Of a stretch of DNA of 64,000 bases, positions 42,383 to 51,509 are shown in pieces; position 1 is the first letter of the stretch; every line of letters starts with the position of its first letter. The translations under genes were made by a program, and so were the position numbers. The notes beneath the pieces were generated by a model. The model was given only the letters and a program-made list of their open reading frames with translations, was not told where the DNA came from and did not search any database. The stretch comes from an uncultured Pelagibacteraceae bacterium (GTDB taxonomy: Bacteria; Pseudomonadota; Alphaproteobacteria; Pelagibacterales; AG-422-B15): positions 62,001 through 126,000 of the forward strand of contig CABYDZ010000001.1 of the NCBI GenBank assembly GCA_902517885.1, in the 5' to 3' direction.

Positions 42383-43544
42383 TTCAATAAATGATTTACT
42401 AGCTCGACACACATTAATTTTTACAATAGTTGTTATTATATTTTCTCTGTTTATAACTTTTTTTAGTGAACCTTACGGAAACGGATTAATATCTACTAGT
42501 TTTGTCAAAACTTTAGGCAAAACTGTTTGTCTATGCATAATTGCTCTGGCAATGGATGTGGTATGGGGTTATTGCGGAATTCTGTCTCTAGGGCATTTCG
42601 CCTTTTTTGGACTTGGTGGTTACATGATTGGAATGTGGCTAATGTATGAGCGAACAGCCATTATTGTTCAGGAGGCTGCCACTAATGAGTTGCTTCCATT
42701 AACCGAAACCGAATTATCAAATGCCATTGGAAACCAGATTTTTGGAGTTGTCGGTGGCTATGAAATACCATCCATATGGATGTTTGCAGATAGTCTTGGT
42801 TTACAATTGATTTTGGTTATTGCAGTACCTGGTATTCTTGCATTTATATTTGGGTGGCTTGCATTCAGGTCGAGAGTAACTGGAGTTTATCTCTCAATTT
42901 TAACTCAAGCATTAACTTTAGCTCTATCACTATATTTATTTCAAAATGACAGTGGTCTAAGGGGTAATAATGGCCTCTCAGGTTTGCAGAATATTCCTGG
43001 CATTGAGTATTTAGGACAAGAGGTCATATCCATAGGGTTTTTTTGGGCAAGTTGTATTTTTCTAATATCTATTTTTTTACTTTTTCATTCACTTATGAAA
43101 AGCAAGTTTGGATTAATTATTACATCAATAAGAGATAACGAAACACGAGTAAGGTTCTTAGGGTATAATGTCGAAATATATAAATTATTTATATTTGTGT
43201 TAACAGCAATAATCTCAAGTATTGCTGGTGCTCTTTATTACCCTCAAGCAGGTATAATTAATCCTGCAGAGCTTGCGCCTATTGCATCGATCTATCTCGC
43301 TGTATGGGTTGCTATTGGAGGAAGAGGAAAATTGTATGGAGCAATCATTGGTGCCGCTTTTGTTTCATTATTTTCGTCATGGTTTACTGGTGGACAAGCA
43401 CCCGATATTCCTTTGGGCATATTTACTATAGAATGGGTGAATTGGTGGACGGTGTTGTTAGGGTTTGGATTTGTATTAATCACAATTTTTAGTGAAAATG
43501 GAATAATTGGTTTTTTAAGAAATATATTTGTTAAGGAAAAATGA
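42375..43544 (+). CDS. urtC: Urea ABC transporter permease UrtC
   Basis: LivM-like; WGYCGILSLGHFAFFGLGGYMIGMWLM. Confidence 0.95.
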   Translation: MTNSINDLLARHTLIFTIVVIIFSLFITFFSEPYGNGLISTSFVKTLGKTVCLCIIALAMDVVWGYCGILSLGHFAFFGLGGYMIGMWLMYERTAIIVQEAATNELLPLTETELSNAIGNQIFGVVGGYEIPSIWMFADSLGLQLILVIAVPGILAFIFGWLAFRSRVTGVYLSILTQALTLALSLYLFQNDSGLRGNNGLSGLQNIPGIEYLGQEVISIGFFWASCIFLISIFLLFHSLMKSKFGLIITSIRDNETRVRFLGYNVEIYKLFIFVLTAIISSIAGALYYPQAGIINPAELAPIASIYLAVWVAIGGRGKLYGAIIGAAFVSLFSSWFTGGQAPDIPLGIFTIEWVNWWTVLLGFGFVLITIFSENGIIGFLRNIFVKEK

Positions 43545-44323
43545 ATACTTTATTGAAAGTTGAAAAAATCTCGGTTTCATTTGATGGCTTTAAAGCTATT
43601 AATAGTTTGAGTTACAGCATTGGTAAAAATGAACTCAAAGCGATTATTGGACCTAATGGAGCTGGAAAAACTACCTTTATGGATATAATTACGGGCCAAA
43701 CTAAACCAGATGAAGGTAAAGTATTATTTGGTGAACGAAGCGTATGGCTTGAAAGTGATCAAAAATATCAAGTCGTTTGGGATGAAAATCTTCTAATGAA
43801 AAGTGAGTCTCAAATAGCATTACTAGGTATAGGAAGAAAATTTCAACGTCCTACTGTATTTGAGCTAAAAACAGTATTTGAAAATTTATTTATATCCATG
43901 AAGAAAAATAGAAGTCCTTTCAGTGTTTTATTCCAAAAATTAAATAGAGATGAAAAAAATCTAATAGAAAAAATACTAGGTGAAATTAGTCTTAAAAATG
44001 AACAAGATAGAATTGCTGGCGAGTTATCACACGGTCAAAAGCAGTGGTTAGAAATAGGAATGCTATTAACTCAAGAACCAAAGCTATTATTAATTGATGA
44101 ACCAGCAGCTGGAATGACTTCTAATGAAAGAAGACAGACAGTTGAGATTCTAAAAAAATTATCTGCAGATAAATCAGTTATTGTTGTTGAGCATGATATG
44201 GAATTTGTAAAAGATCTTGAATGTGAGGTTACTGTATTGCATGAAGGTTCAATTCTTTCAGAGGGTTCTATAGAACACGTGTCCTCTAATAATGAAGTAA
44301 TTGAGGTATATCTAGGAAGATAG
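43541..44323 (+). CDS. urtD: Urea ABC transporter ATP-binding protein UrtD
   Basis: GPNGAGKTTFMDIITGQTKPDEG; LSHGQKQWLEIGMLL. Confidence 0.95.
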   Translation: MNTLLKVEKISVSFDGFKAINSLSYSIGKNELKAIIGPNGAGKTTFMDIITGQTKPDEGKVLFGERSVWLESDQKYQVVWDENLLMKSESQIALLGIGRKFQRPTVFELKTVFENLFISMKKNRSPFSVLFQKLNRDEKNLIEKILGEISLKNEQDRIAGELSHGQKQWLEIGMLLTQEPKLLLIDEPAAGMTSNERRQTVEILKKLSADKSVIVVEHDMEFVKDLECEVTVLHEGSILSEGSIEHVSSNNEVIEVYLGR

Positions 44324-44325
44324 TC

Positions 44326-45021
44326 ATGATTGATATAAGTAATTTGAATTTTTACTATGGTTCTTCTCAGATATTATTTGATGTTTCACTCAAAGCGAAA
44401 AATAAAGAAATTACTTGTTTAATGGGTTCAAATGGAGTTGGTAAAACATCTTTATTAAAGTTTTTATCAGGAATCTATCCTTCAAAGTCAGGAAATTATC
44501 TTTTTGAAGGGGATAATGTAACTAACTTTAGCTCCCACCAACTTGCTAAGAGAGGAGTAGGGTATGTTCCTCAAGGCCGTTTTATATTTCCATTATTATC
44601 TGTCAAAGAGAATTTAGAAACTGGTTTTGCATGTTTAAAACGTGATGAACATTTCATACCTGATGAAATTTTTGATCTTTTTCCAGTATTGAAACAAATG
44701 ATAAATAGAAGAGGTGGAGATTTATCAGGAGGTCAACAACAGCAATTAGCAATTGCAAGAGCAATGATTTCAAAACCAAAATTACTACTTATGGATGAAC
44801 CAACCGAAGGAATACAGCCAAACATCATCCAGCAAATTGGAGAAGTCATAAAATATTTAAAAGATGAGCAGGGAATGACCATACTATTAGTTGAGCAATA
44901 TTTTGATTTTGCATTTGATTTAGCAGATTATATCTATGTCATGAAAAGAGGAAAAATTATTACTGAATCAAAGAAAGAGAGTCTGGATAAATTGTCGTTT
45001 AAAAATGAAGTATCAATTTGA
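44326..45021 (+). CDS. urtE: Urea ABC transporter ATP-binding protein UrtE
   Basis: GSNGVGKTSLLKFLSG; LSGGQQQQLAIARAM. Confidence 0.95.
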   Translation: MIDISNLNFYYGSSQILFDVSLKAKNKEITCLMGSNGVGKTSLLKFLSGIYPSKSGNYLFEGDNVTNFSSHQLAKRGVGYVPQGRFIFPLLSVKENLETGFACLKRDEHFIPDEIFDLFPVLKQMINRRGGDLSGGQQQQLAIARAMISKPKLLLMDEPTEGIQPNIIQQIGEVIKYLKDEQGMTILLVEQYFDFAFDLADYIYVMKRGKIITESKKESLDKLSFKNEVSI

Positions 45022-47052
45022 ATCTCTAGTCAAGCAAAGTAAAAAGGCATTATCGAGAGCGCTTTCTTCCATAGCATTTAATCGTCCACTTTTACCAGCA
45101 TGACCACCAACTAAATTCATTTTCATTAATATTGGATTATCTGAAGTACTGTTTTCTCTGAGTTTTGGAACATATTTTGCCGGTTCATAATACTGAACTT
45201 GAGAGTCATATAGACTGGATGTGACCAATACAGCGGGATAATTTGAAGGCTTAATATTGTCGTATGGCGAATAGCTTTTAATATAATTATATTCATCTTT
45301 ATTCGCTGGATTACCCCATTCTTTATACTCAAAAGTAGTCAGGGGAATTGTTTCATCTGACATAGTGGTGACCACATCCACAAAAGGAACTGCTGATATA
45401 ATACCTTTATATAAATCTGGTTCCATATTAATGATTGCACCCATTAACAGACCGCCGGCACTTCCACCCATCGCATATACATTTTTAGCATTGCCATACC
45501 CTTGTTTGATTAAAGATTTGGTTGCATCAATAAAATCATAAAATGTATTCTTTTTATTAAAAATTTTACCATCATCATACCACTGTCGCCCCATTTCAGA
45601 ACCACCTCGGATATTGGCGACAGCAAAAACGAAACCCCGATTGAGTAGGGGTAAGATGGACGTTCTAAAAGCTGCATCAATTATAATGCCATAAGAACCA
45701 TAGCCATAAATAAGGATGGGAGCTTGAGATAAGTCAGTTCCTTTTTTATATACTAGTGATACAGGAACTTTTGTATCATCACGGGCGGTAATTTTAAGTC
45801 TTTCAACCTCGTATAGATTTTCATCGTAATTGTTTACAGGCTGCTGCCATGCTAATTCACTCTTACCTGACTCAATATCCTCTTTGAATATTGAACTAGG
45901 TTTCTTTGGACTCGAATACCCATAGTAAAATTCAGTATCAAGGTACTCATTATTGGTCGCTAAATAACAAGAAAAGGCAGGGTCACTAAATTCAATATAA
46001 TTCCTATCGAGTGTTTCTCTGTTAATTTTTACTATCTTGGGCAGACCGTCTTCTCTTATCTCTAAATAAAGATATTGAGGAAAAGTGACAAAATCTTCAA
46101 TTAAAATAGCATCATCATGTTCAACTACAGTTTCCCACTCATTAAAATTATTAATTTGACTGATCGTGAATTTTAAAATTGAGAAGTTTTTTTTATTTTT
46201 TGCATTACTGCTGACATAGAAACACTCTGGTGTGTCTTCAATGGAATAAAGATGTTTATCGGATCGTTTGAGTACACAAAATGGTTGACTGAGTTCCTCA
46301 TCTAAATCAAGCAGCCACGTCTCTGAAGACTCAGTTTTACTGGTATAAATATTCAAATATTTCTTTGTCCGCGATTCATAAATATGAAGATGAAATTCCG
46401 GGTCATTTTCCTCATAGATTAAAACATCTTCTTTAGCATCAGTTCCAATTTTGTGTTTAAAAACCTTATTTTCTATCAAAGTAACAGGATCTTTTTGAGC
46501 ATAGTAAAATGAAGTATTTTTCTTATCCCAAACAATGCTCCCAGAGCTTCTCTCAACTTTACTGTCTATAATTTTGCCGGTCGTTAAATTTTTAACTTTT
46601 ATGTTGTATTCTCGTCGACCCGATAAATCTTCTGCATAAGCAATTAAAAGATTATTTGGTGATGGAGTTATTGACGTAATATTTATATAATCTAAATTCT
46701 CAGCCAGTGCATTTACATCAATAACTAACTCTTTAGTCCCATTGAGCTCTCGATAGTATGTTTTATATTGTTGTTCAGAGTTAATTTCAGAGTAATAGAG
46801 ATAATCTCCATATTTAATTTTCATTGAAACTTCTTTTGGTGGTATGAAACTAACTAATTCTTCATAAATTGTTTTTCGGCAATCATTATTTTTTTTAAAC
46901 CAATCTTCTAAGTACTGATTTTCTTCTTCTAAATAAGAAATAATTTCTGGATTTTTACGAGTATCATCTCTGAGCCAATAATAATCATCAACACGATTAT
47001 CGCCATGTGCAATATGGATTTTAGGAATTTTTTTTGGCTGAGGCGGTTTCAT
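45013..47052 (-). CDS. Prolyl oligopeptidase family S9 (oligopeptidase B-like)
   Basis: GGSAGGLLMGAIINM nucleophile motif, NIRGGSEMGRQWYDDGK, VGGHAGKSGR. Confidence 0.95.
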   Translation of the reverse strand: MKPPQPKKIPKIHIAHGDNRVDDYYWLRDDTRKNPEIISYLEEENQYLEDWFKKNNDCRKTIYEELVSFIPPKEVSMKIKYGDYLYYSEINSEQQYKTYYRELNGTKELVIDVNALAENLDYINITSITPSPNNLLIAYAEDLSGRREYNIKVKNLTTGKIIDSKVERSSGSIVWDKKNTSFYYAQKDPVTLIENKVFKHKIGTDAKEDVLIYEENDPEFHLHIYESRTKKYLNIYTSKTESSETWLLDLDEELSQPFCVLKRSDKHLYSIEDTPECFYVSSNAKNKKNFSILKFTISQINNFNEWETVVEHDDAILIEDFVTFPQYLYLEIREDGLPKIVKINRETLDRNYIEFSDPAFSCYLATNNEYLDTEFYYGYSSPKKPSSIFKEDIESGKSELAWQQPVNNYDENLYEVERLKITARDDTKVPVSLVYKKGTDLSQAPILIYGYGSYGIIIDAAFRTSILPLLNRGFVFAVANIRGGSEMGRQWYDDGKIFNKKNTFYDFIDATKSLIKQGYGNAKNVYAMGGSAGGLLMGAIINMEPDLYKGIISAVPFVDVVTTMSDETIPLTTFEYKEWGNPANKDEYNYIKSYSPYDNIKPSNYPAVLVTSSLYDSQVQYYEPAKYVPKLRENSTSDNPILMKMNLVGGHAGKSGRLNAMEESALDNAFLLCLTRDSN

Positions 47053-47089
47053 TATTTTCTAATATGTTACTAGCATTTTTTCAATTTTA

Positions 47090-47133
47090 TGGTGCCCCCA
47101 ACCTGTACTGACCAGGTATCTACGCATTACCAA
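47090..47133 (-). tRNA. 3' half of a split tRNA-Thr(GGU)-like gene (anticodon loop to CCA)
   Basis: Minus strand TTGGTAA-TGCGT-AGAT-ACCTG-GTCAGTA-CAGGT-TGGGGGC-A-CCA; pairs with the 5' half at 56297-56333. Confidence 0.8.
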
Positions 47134-47134
47134 T
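47127..47134. repeat. attL core TTACCAAT
   Basis: Direct repeat of 56297-56304. Confidence 0.8.
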
Positions 47135-47266
47135 TGTTTGTGGTTTACTTTCTAGGGTTTTCACGCTAAGGTCAACTATATGTTTGAGAGGCAAAAAAGG
47201 CCAGTAAATATGGCTATTTTACAACATTTTCCTAGTTTTCCATTGTTTCAGACGATTACAAATATT

Positions 47267-47286
47267 TGGTGTAAATATGGTGTAAA
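47267..47286 (+). repeat. Left arm-type repeat pair TGGTGTAAA x2 (11-bp period)
   Basis: TGGTGTAAATATGGTGTAAA; matches 56219-56238 with one substitution. Confidence 0.75.
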
Positions 47287-47383
47287 GTTAGAATTGGTTA
47301 AAAATGGCGGGTTTTCTAGACCCGATACGAACCCTCTAAATAGGCCGGGTTTGTACATAGATATGATGTTGTCTCTCCACAAT

Positions 47384-47457
47384 GCCTCCATGGTGAAATG
47401 GAATCATACGTCCTTGGTAAGGACGAGTTCCCTTGTCAGTAAAGGGTGGAGGCACCA
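47384..47457 (+). tRNA. Complete tRNA-Thr(GGU)-like cloverleaf overlapping the integrase start
   Basis: GCCTCCA-TG-GTGA-AATGGAA-TCAT-A-CGTCC-TTGGTAA-GGACG-AGTT-CCCTT-GTCAGTA-AAGGG-TGGAGGC-A-CCA; all stems pair (one G-U in the D stem); anticodon GGT; TATGAT hexamer at 47362-47367. Confidence 0.75.
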
Positions 47458-48680
47458 TGCCTAAAGAAACACAGAAGTACAAAGCTCAGAAATCCAAGAT
47501 CACCGCTACGCTGGCAGACAAACTCAAACCACAGAAGAAGTCTCCACGTCCAGGAGACAAAGGACCTAGATATAACGTTAATCGACTCTGGGATACCGAT
47601 ATTAAGGGCTTTTATCTTGAGTGTGGTACTGGTGGCACCAAGACGTGGTATCTACGCTATTCAAATAAATTTCAAAGGAAACAGACCTATAAGATTGGTC
47701 GTTATCCAGCAATCACCGTACCGTCAGCCAGGAAGGAGGCTTTAATAAAGCTTGGTGAGGTAGCACAGGACATTGATATCCAGAAAGAAAAAAGACAGCA
47801 GATATCACAGGGTTCAGTTGCAGAGTTCAGTAAGAAATATCTGAAGATGCTCCCTGATTATAAATCTAAACACCGAGAGGTTTGGTGTCATGAGAAACGT
47901 ATTGTTCCATCTATTGGACACTTGAAACTGAAGGAAGTTGATAGGGAAGTCATCATGACAATGATGAAGAAATATGATCACTTGGGGGCAGACTGGGTGC
48001 GGACCAAAGTCATGCTACATAAATTCTTCAAAGAGATGATGTTAAATAAGCGGATTTCATACAATCCGGTAGCCGATATTCCTACACCTAAAGACAAGAA
48101 ATATAAGCCACGTACAGTCGTAATGACACCAGAACAGGTACTAAAGGTTAGAGAATTTTTAATTCAGGAAGTAGAAACACACCCAATACACTGTTATTAC
48201 CTGGGACTACTTCTAGCAATTGGAGCCAGACCTGGTGAGTTGATCAAAATAACTTGGGATCAAATCGATCTTAAGAATGCGACGATGGGTAACTTGTCAA
48301 TTGGGGAAGGTGCTGGAACAAAGACTGGCGATAAAGACATACCCATATCAGATGTTGCATTGAAGTATTTCAAGGAACTATACAAACATACTGGTACTTT
48401 CAAGTGGTGTTTCCCTGGACTTAATCCCACTAAACACATGTCCTCATACAGAGATTTCTACGACAAAGTTAGAGCGTATGCTGGCATAGGCAAAGTACAG
48501 ATGAGAGATTTTAGAAGAACTTTTATCACTGCTGGTGCAAAGTCCTCAGATGATATCCACGCAGTATCACAGATTGTGCAACACTCAGATATTAATATCA
48601 CTGCTAAAGTTTATGATCAGGTAGATGATAAGAGGCAACGTAAAGCGTTGAAGAAGATAAAAGGTGTGGCCTTACTATGA
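47457..48680 (+). CDS. Tyrosine recombinase / integrase (DUF4102-type N-terminus)
   Basis: LAIGARPGELIKITWDQID, MRDFRRTFITAGA, QHSDINITAKVYDQV; ATG preceded by GGAGG at 47448-47452; listed TTG start at 47433 less likely. Confidence 0.95.
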   Translation: MPKETQKYKAQKSKITATLADKLKPQKKSPRPGDKGPRYNVNRLWDTDIKGFYLECGTGGTKTWYLRYSNKFQRKQTYKIGRYPAITVPSARKEALIKLGEVAQDIDIQKEKRQQISQGSVAEFSKKYLKMLPDYKSKHREVWCHEKRIVPSIGHLKLKEVDREVIMTMMKKYDHLGADWVRTKVMLHKFFKEMMLNKRISYNPVADIPTPKDKKYKPRTVVMTPEQVLKVREFLIQEVETHPIHCYYLGLLLAIGARPGELIKITWDQIDLKNATMGNLSIGEGAGTKTGDKDIPISDVALKYFKELYKHTGTFKWCFPGLNPTKHMSSYRDFYDKVRAYAGIGKVQMRDFRRTFITAGAKSSDDIHAVSQIVQHSDINITAKVYDQVDDKRQRKALKKIKGVALL

Positions 48681-48844
48681 TCGAACTCATAATGCTTAAG
48701 ATGTGTTTTGAGAACGGTGAACTAGAGAAGTATATTGAGGAACATACAAACGTTGCCACCGTAATCTACGCCAGCTATGATGAGGAAGAAAGTACAATTG
48801 AGAGCGATAGAAAATGCTACTATATTTCTATCGAACGCTGGTGA
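48677..48844 (+). CDS. Small orphan protein, 55 aa (not in supplied ORF list)
   Basis: ATGA overlap with integrase stop; MIELIMLKMCFENGELEKYIEEHTNVATVIYASYDEEESTIESDRKCYYISIERW, stop 5 bp before the next plausible ATG. Confidence 0.6.
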   Translation: MIELIMLKMCFENGELEKYIEEHTNVATVIYASYDEEESTIESDRKCYYISIERW

Positions 48845-48848
48845 AAAT

Positions 48849-49718
48849 ATGAAACGAGTATTAGACTTCACCGTTGCAAACATTGGCCACCCAGAGAGTT
48901 TTCAAAAAACCTTGCTTGAGCCATTAGCCGTAATGGGTATTGAGTTATCTGAGATTGGTAAACACTCAGCACAATCAGCTTTTGATCACTTTGTTCATAG
49001 GTTTTATGAACTGTATGACATTCACCAATACGACCAATATCCTGAAGCCAAGAAGCTCGATCAGTTTGACAAGAAGATTGAAAGCTTGTGGAAAGTTGTA
49101 GCTGAAGAAAATCGACGAGATCTTGAGGCTATGCAAGAGCTAGAGAAAGCTTTATTGAAAGCTCAGGACGAGATAAGAAAAATGAAACGTCACCGTGAAG
49201 AAAACCCAAAGAGTGATACTGTATATCCTCCAGGTGTAGTTATGCTTTGTCAGCATTTAATACTTTACTGGGATGACTGGATGCGGAACTTTATGGTGAA
49301 ACATAAACCAGGGGCATCAGTTAAAAGTTACTTCTATCAAATTGATAACCAGATGACCTTCGAATTACAAAAACATCTTCTTGAAGGCGTGGATGTTAAT
49401 AGTAATCCTGGCGGAGCATTTATACAGAGAGCATTTTATAATTACTGGGGTATTGATTTTACAACAGCCCAAATGAAAACCCTGATCCTGAAAGCGTGGG
49501 AGAGTAAACCCACCAAAGACGAATTAAATATTAAGCCACACATACCGTTAGATATTTGGTTGAGACACCAGAATTTAAGTATGGATCAAGTGGTAGAGGA
49601 AGAAGTAGCTGGTAGTTTTAAGTTGCAGCAGTTTTCAGCATCAAATGAATATATGGCATCACTGCAAGAGACTATCGATAACCTCCGAAAGTGGAGAGAA
49701 GAAAAAAATAAGAAGTAG
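48849..49718 (+). CDS. Hypothetical element protein with coiled-coil segment
   Basis: 289 aa from internal ATG (MKRVLDFTVANIGHP); ORF opens at 48777. Confidence 0.7.
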   Translation: MKRVLDFTVANIGHPESFQKTLLEPLAVMGIELSEIGKHSAQSAFDHFVHRFYELYDIHQYDQYPEAKKLDQFDKKIESLWKVVAEENRRDLEAMQELEKALLKAQDEIRKMKRHREENPKSDTVYPPGVVMLCQHLILYWDDWMRNFMVKHKPGASVKSYFYQIDNQMTFELQKHLLEGVDVNSNPGGAFIQRAFYNYWGIDFTTAQMKTLILKAWESKPTKDELNIKPHIPLDIWLRHQNLSMDQVVEEEVAGSFKLQQFSASNEYMASLQETIDNLRKWREEKNKK

Positions 49719-49805
49719 ATCCAGAAATTATCCAGTCAACTTTTTGACCGCATAAAAACAGTTAGTAAAGTTGTTAGTGTTTCACGAGTATTCTATCTAT
49801 AGAGT

Positions 49806-50153
49806 ATGGAAAACAAAACACCAGAACTTGATATTGATGTTTATGCTCTCATCCCTGAGCTACTCGACCTAGAACAAATTCATCATTTGTACGGGCTGGC
49901 ACCAGGTACGATTAGAAGAGAGAGATGGCAACAAAAACTAATTAAAGAACGAAAAATTAAAGCTGAGGATGTAAAGAAAATTAATACCTCAGGTTTTGGC
50001 TTTTTGTATGAACCTGTCCTTATGTACGGGAAACTTTATTACAGACGAAAAGACGTAGAGCATTTCATAAAGACCTGCCAAGAAAAATCACCAATGGAAC
50101 AACTGCGACTTGCATCAATAGCTGGCAGAGCGCGCGAAGGTAAGAGTGTATGA
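49806..50153 (+). CDS. AlpA/excisionase-like or MerR-like DNA-binding protein
   Basis: LDLEQIHHLYGLAPGTIRRERWQQK HTH plus LYYRRKDVEHFIKTC wing-like end. Confidence 0.6.
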   Translation: MENKTPELDIDVYALIPELLDLEQIHHLYGLAPGTIRRERWQQKLIKERKIKAEDVKKINTSGFGFLYEPVLMYGKLYYRRKDVEHFIKTCQEKSPMEQLRLASIAGRAREGKSV

Positions 50154-50725
50154 TTGATAAAGCTATACGATTAGAGCGGGAACTAAAACGAAGTGGAAAG
50201 ATTGATAAAAATTTATCTAAAATCTCAACTGATGAATTTCCAGAAAAAGTTTTTCCAAAGATTGAACGCGGCCCCGAGGCATATAACGCCAGTCTTATTG
50301 ATTTAATCGACAACATACGCAGCACTACACCTGGACCAGAGGGTAAACAATTTGTGCTACCTAAATATACAGACGTGCCAACACAGAAAATTAAACATTT
50401 TAAACCTCCAACGACCGCAGAGATTTTGAGAATGTTCAATGATAATTTTACCTTAGGTGGCACTAACGACTTTGAAGAATTTAAAACAAAACTATTCAAT
50501 CGAGAATATAACGACCTAGAAATCGACCTTACAGACTACCTCGATTATGTGTTTGATGGTGAGGAAATGTCCATCAAAGAAGCTCATGAATTTGGTAATA
50601 GAAAATATGAGGACCTAGATGTTAAAGGCAGTTTATTTAAAACAATCGAAGATAGAACTGAATATAACATCGGTCTTGGCGCATTATTTCAAGAAGAAAT
50701 GAATGATCGGAGAGCAGGTTTATGA
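50150..50725 (+). CDS. Hypothetical element protein, 191 aa
   Basis: ATGA overlaps on both sides. Confidence 0.7.
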   Translation: MIDKAIRLERELKRSGKIDKNLSKISTDEFPEKVFPKIERGPEAYNASLIDLIDNIRSTTPGPEGKQFVLPKYTDVPTQKIKHFKPPTTAEILRMFNDNFTLGGTNDFEEFKTKLFNREYNDLEIDLTDYLDYVFDGEEMSIKEAHEFGNRKYEDLDVKGSLFKTIEDRTEYNIGLGALFQEEMNDRRAGL

Positions 50726-50916
50726 GAATAGACGATCTTCTTCTAGACGAACTTATCCGCCTGCATGATATCGCAAGAGAGAATGGCTACAAAGGCGACT
50801 ACCTACAATTCAAAAAAGATCTAGAGCGAAACCCAGAGTTTCTCTTCCCTCCAAGTGCAGGACCAGATTTTGCAGGTGGTGGTCTTGTAAGTTTATTTAG
50901 AAGGCTAGCAGTATGA
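50722..50916 (+). CDS. Hypothetical small element protein, 64 aa
   Basis: ATGA overlaps on both sides; C-terminal GPDFAGGGLVSLFRRLAV. Confidence 0.65.
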   Translation: MRIDDLLLDELIRLHDIARENGYKGDYLQFKKDLERNPEFLFPPSAGPDFAGGGLVSLFRRLAV

Positions 50917-51509
50917 GCAAAGAAAAATATATATTTCAATTTTCAAAACTTACCTCAGAACGAATGAGGGATGAACTGCTTAAGATGACACCACCAAAAC
51001 AAACCAGAACGCCTTACATAAGATCATCAGTGCTGGTGGCTGAAGAGTTATTAACAAATCCTTACCCAAACAAAGATATTGAAATCATCATTGATTGCAC
51101 TGGTGAAAGTGTATGGGTATTTGATCATGCTCATCAGATCACACATGAATACAAAAAACATCTATCTCACTACCATACACAGGAAGGCACAATACTGCCT
51201 ATATACAGCCAGCTAAAAGACAAAATAAAGCAGCACTTGTTAGATGTAGTAAACAAATATGAGGATATGGAAAACGAAGTGCCAGATCTTGTTATAAACA
51301 ATGGACAGATAAGTTTTAATTGTAGTGAAGGTTATTTCTGGGATGCCGAAGAAATGCAAGTTTCAATAGAAGATTATATTCCATGCCTTCTAACTCCCAA
51401 TGAGGCAATCCTGAGTGCAGCTGCATTAGAAAATATTGGTAATGGAGACATTCGCGCTGGCGGGATGGCAGTACAGATGCTTAATACAACAGCGAGAGTT
51501 GAACTATGA
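50913..51509 (+). CDS. Hypothetical element protein, 198 aa
   Basis: ATGA overlaps; intact ORF. Confidence 0.7.
   Translation: MSKEKYIFQFSKLTSERMRDELLKMTPPKQTRTPYIRSSVLVAEELLTNPYPNKDIEIIIDCTGESVWVFDHAHQITHEYKKHLSHYHTQEGTILPIYSQLKDKIKQHLLDVVNKYEDMENEVPDLVINNGQISFNCSEGYFWDAEEMQVSIEDYIPCLLTPNEAILSAAALENIGNGDIRAGGMAVQMLNTTARVEL

Noticed and set aside
47433-47456. TTG start for the integrase at 47433
   Set aside because: ATG at 47457 has a GGAGG 4 nt upstream and starts MPKETQK; the extension MSVKGGGT is just translated tRNA-like sequence
47180-47464. 94-aa plus-strand ORF between attL and the integrase
   Set aside because: Runs through the arm repeats and the tRNA-like gene; out of frame with the integrase; composition not protein-like
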